A DNA stretch of 51,275 bases, from positions 1 to 51,275 of the IMG/VR virus record IMGVR_UViG_3300050119_000272. One strand, written 5' to 3'. The notes beneath the pieces were generated by a model. The model did no database searches, had not been told where the DNA came from, and saw nothing but the letters and a program-made list of their open reading frames with translations. This document shows positions 49,554 to 51,275 of this stretch, piece after piece; position 1 is the first letter of the stretch, and each line of letters opens with the position of its first letter. The position numbers were made by a program, and so were the translations under genes. The stretch comes from a virus.

Positions 49554-51146
49554 TTGTCAAAGAAGAAGAACATCGCAGAGCGTTTCGCGCAGGCCTTCGA
49601 GGGCCTCGCCCGTGTCTATGGTCGCTACGACATCCCTGCCGGTCAGAAGCCTAACGGCAAGGGGAAGGTCGAGGGCGTGCGCAAGGACGGCGCGCCGGGC
49701 GGCAGCACACGCCACATACGCCCAGAGGATGGCCTCCCTGAGGATGTCTGGCCCATTCTATTCGACGACCATCTCTCAGGCAAGCACGGCCTCGGCGTGG
49801 TCCCGATCAACGACCAATCTTTGGCCCGGTTCGGCGCCATCGACGACGACCGCTACCCGGTCGACCCCGTCGCCTTCAACAAGCTGATCCGGGAGAAAAA
49901 GCTCCCGCTGATCGTGTGCCGCACAAAGAGCGCCGGCGCCCACGCCTACCTGTTTACGAAGGGCTTCGTGCCTGCCGAGCTGATCCACTCAAAGCTCCTT
50001 GAGTGGGAAGTGGCCCTTGGCCGCCCGGCTGCGGAGGTCTTCCCGAAGCAGACGAGGCTCGCCGGCGAGGCCGATGAGGGTAATTGGATCAATCTCCCAT
50101 ACTTCGGCGGCGATGTCTCGACGCGCTATGCCCTCGATCCAATAACGGGAGAGTCCGTCTCGCTCGAAGCGTTTCTGGATCTCATCGAGAAAACCTCGGT
50201 CACCGAGGAGGAGCTTCGCGCCATCATAGCGCCATTGGATGAAGCCTCCGACGACCTCTTCAAAGACGGTCCCCCATGCCTCCAGACGCTCGCGGCCAGG
50301 GGGTTCCCAGAAGGGTCCAGGAACAACGGGCTATTCAGCATCGCCGTGTACCTGAAGAAGAGATACCCGGCGGATTGGGCCGATAGGATCGGCCAATACA
50401 ACATGGCCGTGATGGACCCGCCGATGGCTGCGGTCGAAGTCACATCGACGCAGAAGAGCGTCGCGAAGAAGAGCTACTCATACAAGTGCAAGGACCAACC
50501 GATCGTATCTGTGTGCAACAGGGCCGTATGCCTGAAGCGCGACTTCGGTGTCTACGGCGGCAACGATGACCCGGGCGTTGTCTTCGGCCCCCTGACCAAG
50601 CTGAAGACTGATCCGCCGACCTGGATATGGGACGTGGATGGCGTGAGGCTCGAGGTCACGACCGAGCAGCTCATGGACCAGAGGGCCTTCGCTAGGGTCG
50701 CCGTGGAGCGTCTTAACCGGCTGCCGGCGCTGGTGAAGGCTTCGACCTGGGAAGGGATAGTACGGGAGAGGATCGAGGCCGTGGAGGAGGTGGAGGTCCC
50801 TGAGGACGCCACGCGCGAGGGACAGCTCTGGGTGCAGCTCTCGAAGTTCTGCACCGGCCGCAGCGTCGGCAAGAAGCTCGACGAGCTTCTCCTCGGCAAG
50901 CCGTATACGGATGAGGTGGTCGGCCGGTCGTACTTCTGCGCCGCCGACTTCCTTCAGTTCCTGGCACAGCATCGCGTCCAGGTGAACGAGAAGGACCTCT
51001 ATCGCTTCCTCCGCCGCCGGGCCGATGTCCGACACCATGGGACGCAGATCAAGGGCAAGTTCCTGAACTACTGGAGCGTCAAGGCGTTTGACCGCCAGAC
51101 CGCCGAGCACGATGTGCCCCGCAAAGCTCCTCCGGAGGCGATGTGA
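49554..51146 (+). CDS. Archaeo-eukaryotic-type primase (TOTE/AEP-like)
   Basis: 530 residues from a TTG. GVVPINDQSLARFGAIDDDR (catalytic acidic triplet D97-D99), TKSAGAHAYLF (H130), EVFPKQ and NWINLPYFGGDVSTRYAL follow the AEP primase family seen in TOTE and phage primases. A C-terminal zinc-like region has CKD..P..SVCNRAVC. It probably makes primers or short DNA for replication. No separate replicative helicase is fused to it. Confidence 0.82.
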   Translation: MSKKKNIAERFAQAFEGLARVYGRYDIPAGQKPNGKGKVEGVRKDGAPGGSTRHIRPEDGLPEDVWPILFDDHLSGKHGLGVVPINDQSLARFGAIDDDRYPVDPVAFNKLIREKKLPLIVCRTKSAGAHAYLFTKGFVPAELIHSKLLEWEVALGRPAAEVFPKQTRLAGEADEGNWINLPYFGGDVSTRYALDPITGESVSLEAFLDLIEKTSVTEEELRAIIAPLDEASDDLFKDGPPCLQTLAARGFPEGSRNNGLFSIAVYLKKRYPADWADRIGQYNMAVMDPPMAAVEVTSTQKSVAKKSYSYKCKDQPIVSVCNRAVCLKRDFGVYGGNDDPGVVFGPLTKLKTDPPTWIWDVDGVRLEVTTEQLMDQRAFARVAVERLNRLPALVKASTWEGIVRERIEAVEEVEVPEDATREGQLWVQLSKFCTGRSVGKKLDELLLGKPYTDEVVGRSYFCAADFLQFLAQHRVQVNEKDLYRFLRRRADVRHHGTQIKGKFLNYWSVKAFDRQTAEHDVPRKAPPEAM

Positions 51147-51275
51147 TCCCGCCAGGCGGTCTGCCTAACACCCCTCGGCCGGAAGATCGCCGACCAGATA
51201 CACGCGGAGGAGGGATGACCTTTCGTGAAGCCAAGGTCAAGGACCCGGCCTTCTGCCCCCGCTGCGGTGTGAACC
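51143..51275 (+). CDS. N-terminal part of an unidentified zinc-finger protein (3' truncated)
   Basis: An open frame from a GTG overlapping the primase stop (GTGA) runs to the window edge. A better-placed ATG at 51215 follows GGAGGAGGG and may be the real start. FREAKVKDPAFCPRCG carries a CxxC zinc pair, the beginning of a DNA-binding or nuclease domain. It is not in frame with the partial gene at the left edge. Confidence 0.55.
   Translation, partial: MIPPGGLPNTPRPEDRRPDTRGGGMTFREAKVKDPAFCPRCGVN

Noticed and set aside
1-51275. Window ends joining to a closed circle in frame
   Set aside because: Joining base 51275 to base 1 does not keep the reading frame of the two partial edge genes, so sequence is missing or the ends are not adjacent.
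1-51275. tRNA genes, CRISPR arrays, integrase and attachment sites
   Set aside because: No cloverleaf-like sequence with a CCA-type end, no regularly spaced repeats and no recombinase motifs were found on reading the sequence.

Overview
The window is a nearly complete genome of a contractile-tailed (myovirus-type) double-stranded DNA bacteriophage, GC-rich, cut at both ends inside genes. It carries terminase, portal, a protease/scaffold gene, capsid, neck, sheath, tube, tape measure, baseplate and fibres, and a lysis cassette. I see no integrase, excisionase, tRNA or CRISPR array, so a virulent lifestyle is likely. A GapR/UPF0335 homologue, frequent GTG/TTG starts and the base composition point to an alphaproteobacterial host (inference).

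Layout: two blocks meet at one divergent and one convergent junction. The plus-strand block (40.3-51.3 kb, continuing at 0-7.76 kb if the genome is circular or circularly permuted) holds early and replication genes: a SNF2-like helicase, a GapR-like protein, an archaeo-eukaryotic-type primase, a PD-(D/E)XK nuclease, a UvrD-like helicase, and a neighbouring Topo VI A-like TOPRIM protein plus GHKL-like ATPase. Most of these genes overlap by 1-4 bases. The minus-strand block (39.95 down to 7.83 kb) is the late region. It opens with a NusG/RfaH-like antiterminator, then TerS, TerL, portal, morphogenesis proteins, a Nudix-protease-scaffold fusion, cement protein, major capsid protein, neck proteins, sheath, tube, frameshifted chaperone, tape measure, baseplate, fibres, endolysin, holin-like proteins and a spanin-like lipoprotein. 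The gap at 39.95-40.32 kb contains back-to-back promoters and a long leader with inverted repeats. A bidirectional hairpin terminator at 7.76 kb separates the converging ends.

Points that stand out: (1) the adjacent Topo VI A-like protein and GHKL-like ATPase, the latter with its ATP-binding motifs apparently in permuted order; (2) a 46.26-46.35 kb intergenic element able to form two adjacent hairpins with complementary loops, or an alternative long-range fold; (3) an unnamed repeated beta-type module of about 65 residues, present in seven copies across four different virion proteins; (4) a tape-measure gene whose start appears to be ATA, just after a -1 frameshift chaperone gene; (5) a Nudix hydrolase fused to the head protease; (6) a phage NusG paralogue as first gene of the late operon. 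No DNA polymerase is visible, so replication probably uses the host enzyme or a gene outside the window. Protein identities come from motif recognition by eye, not from database searches.
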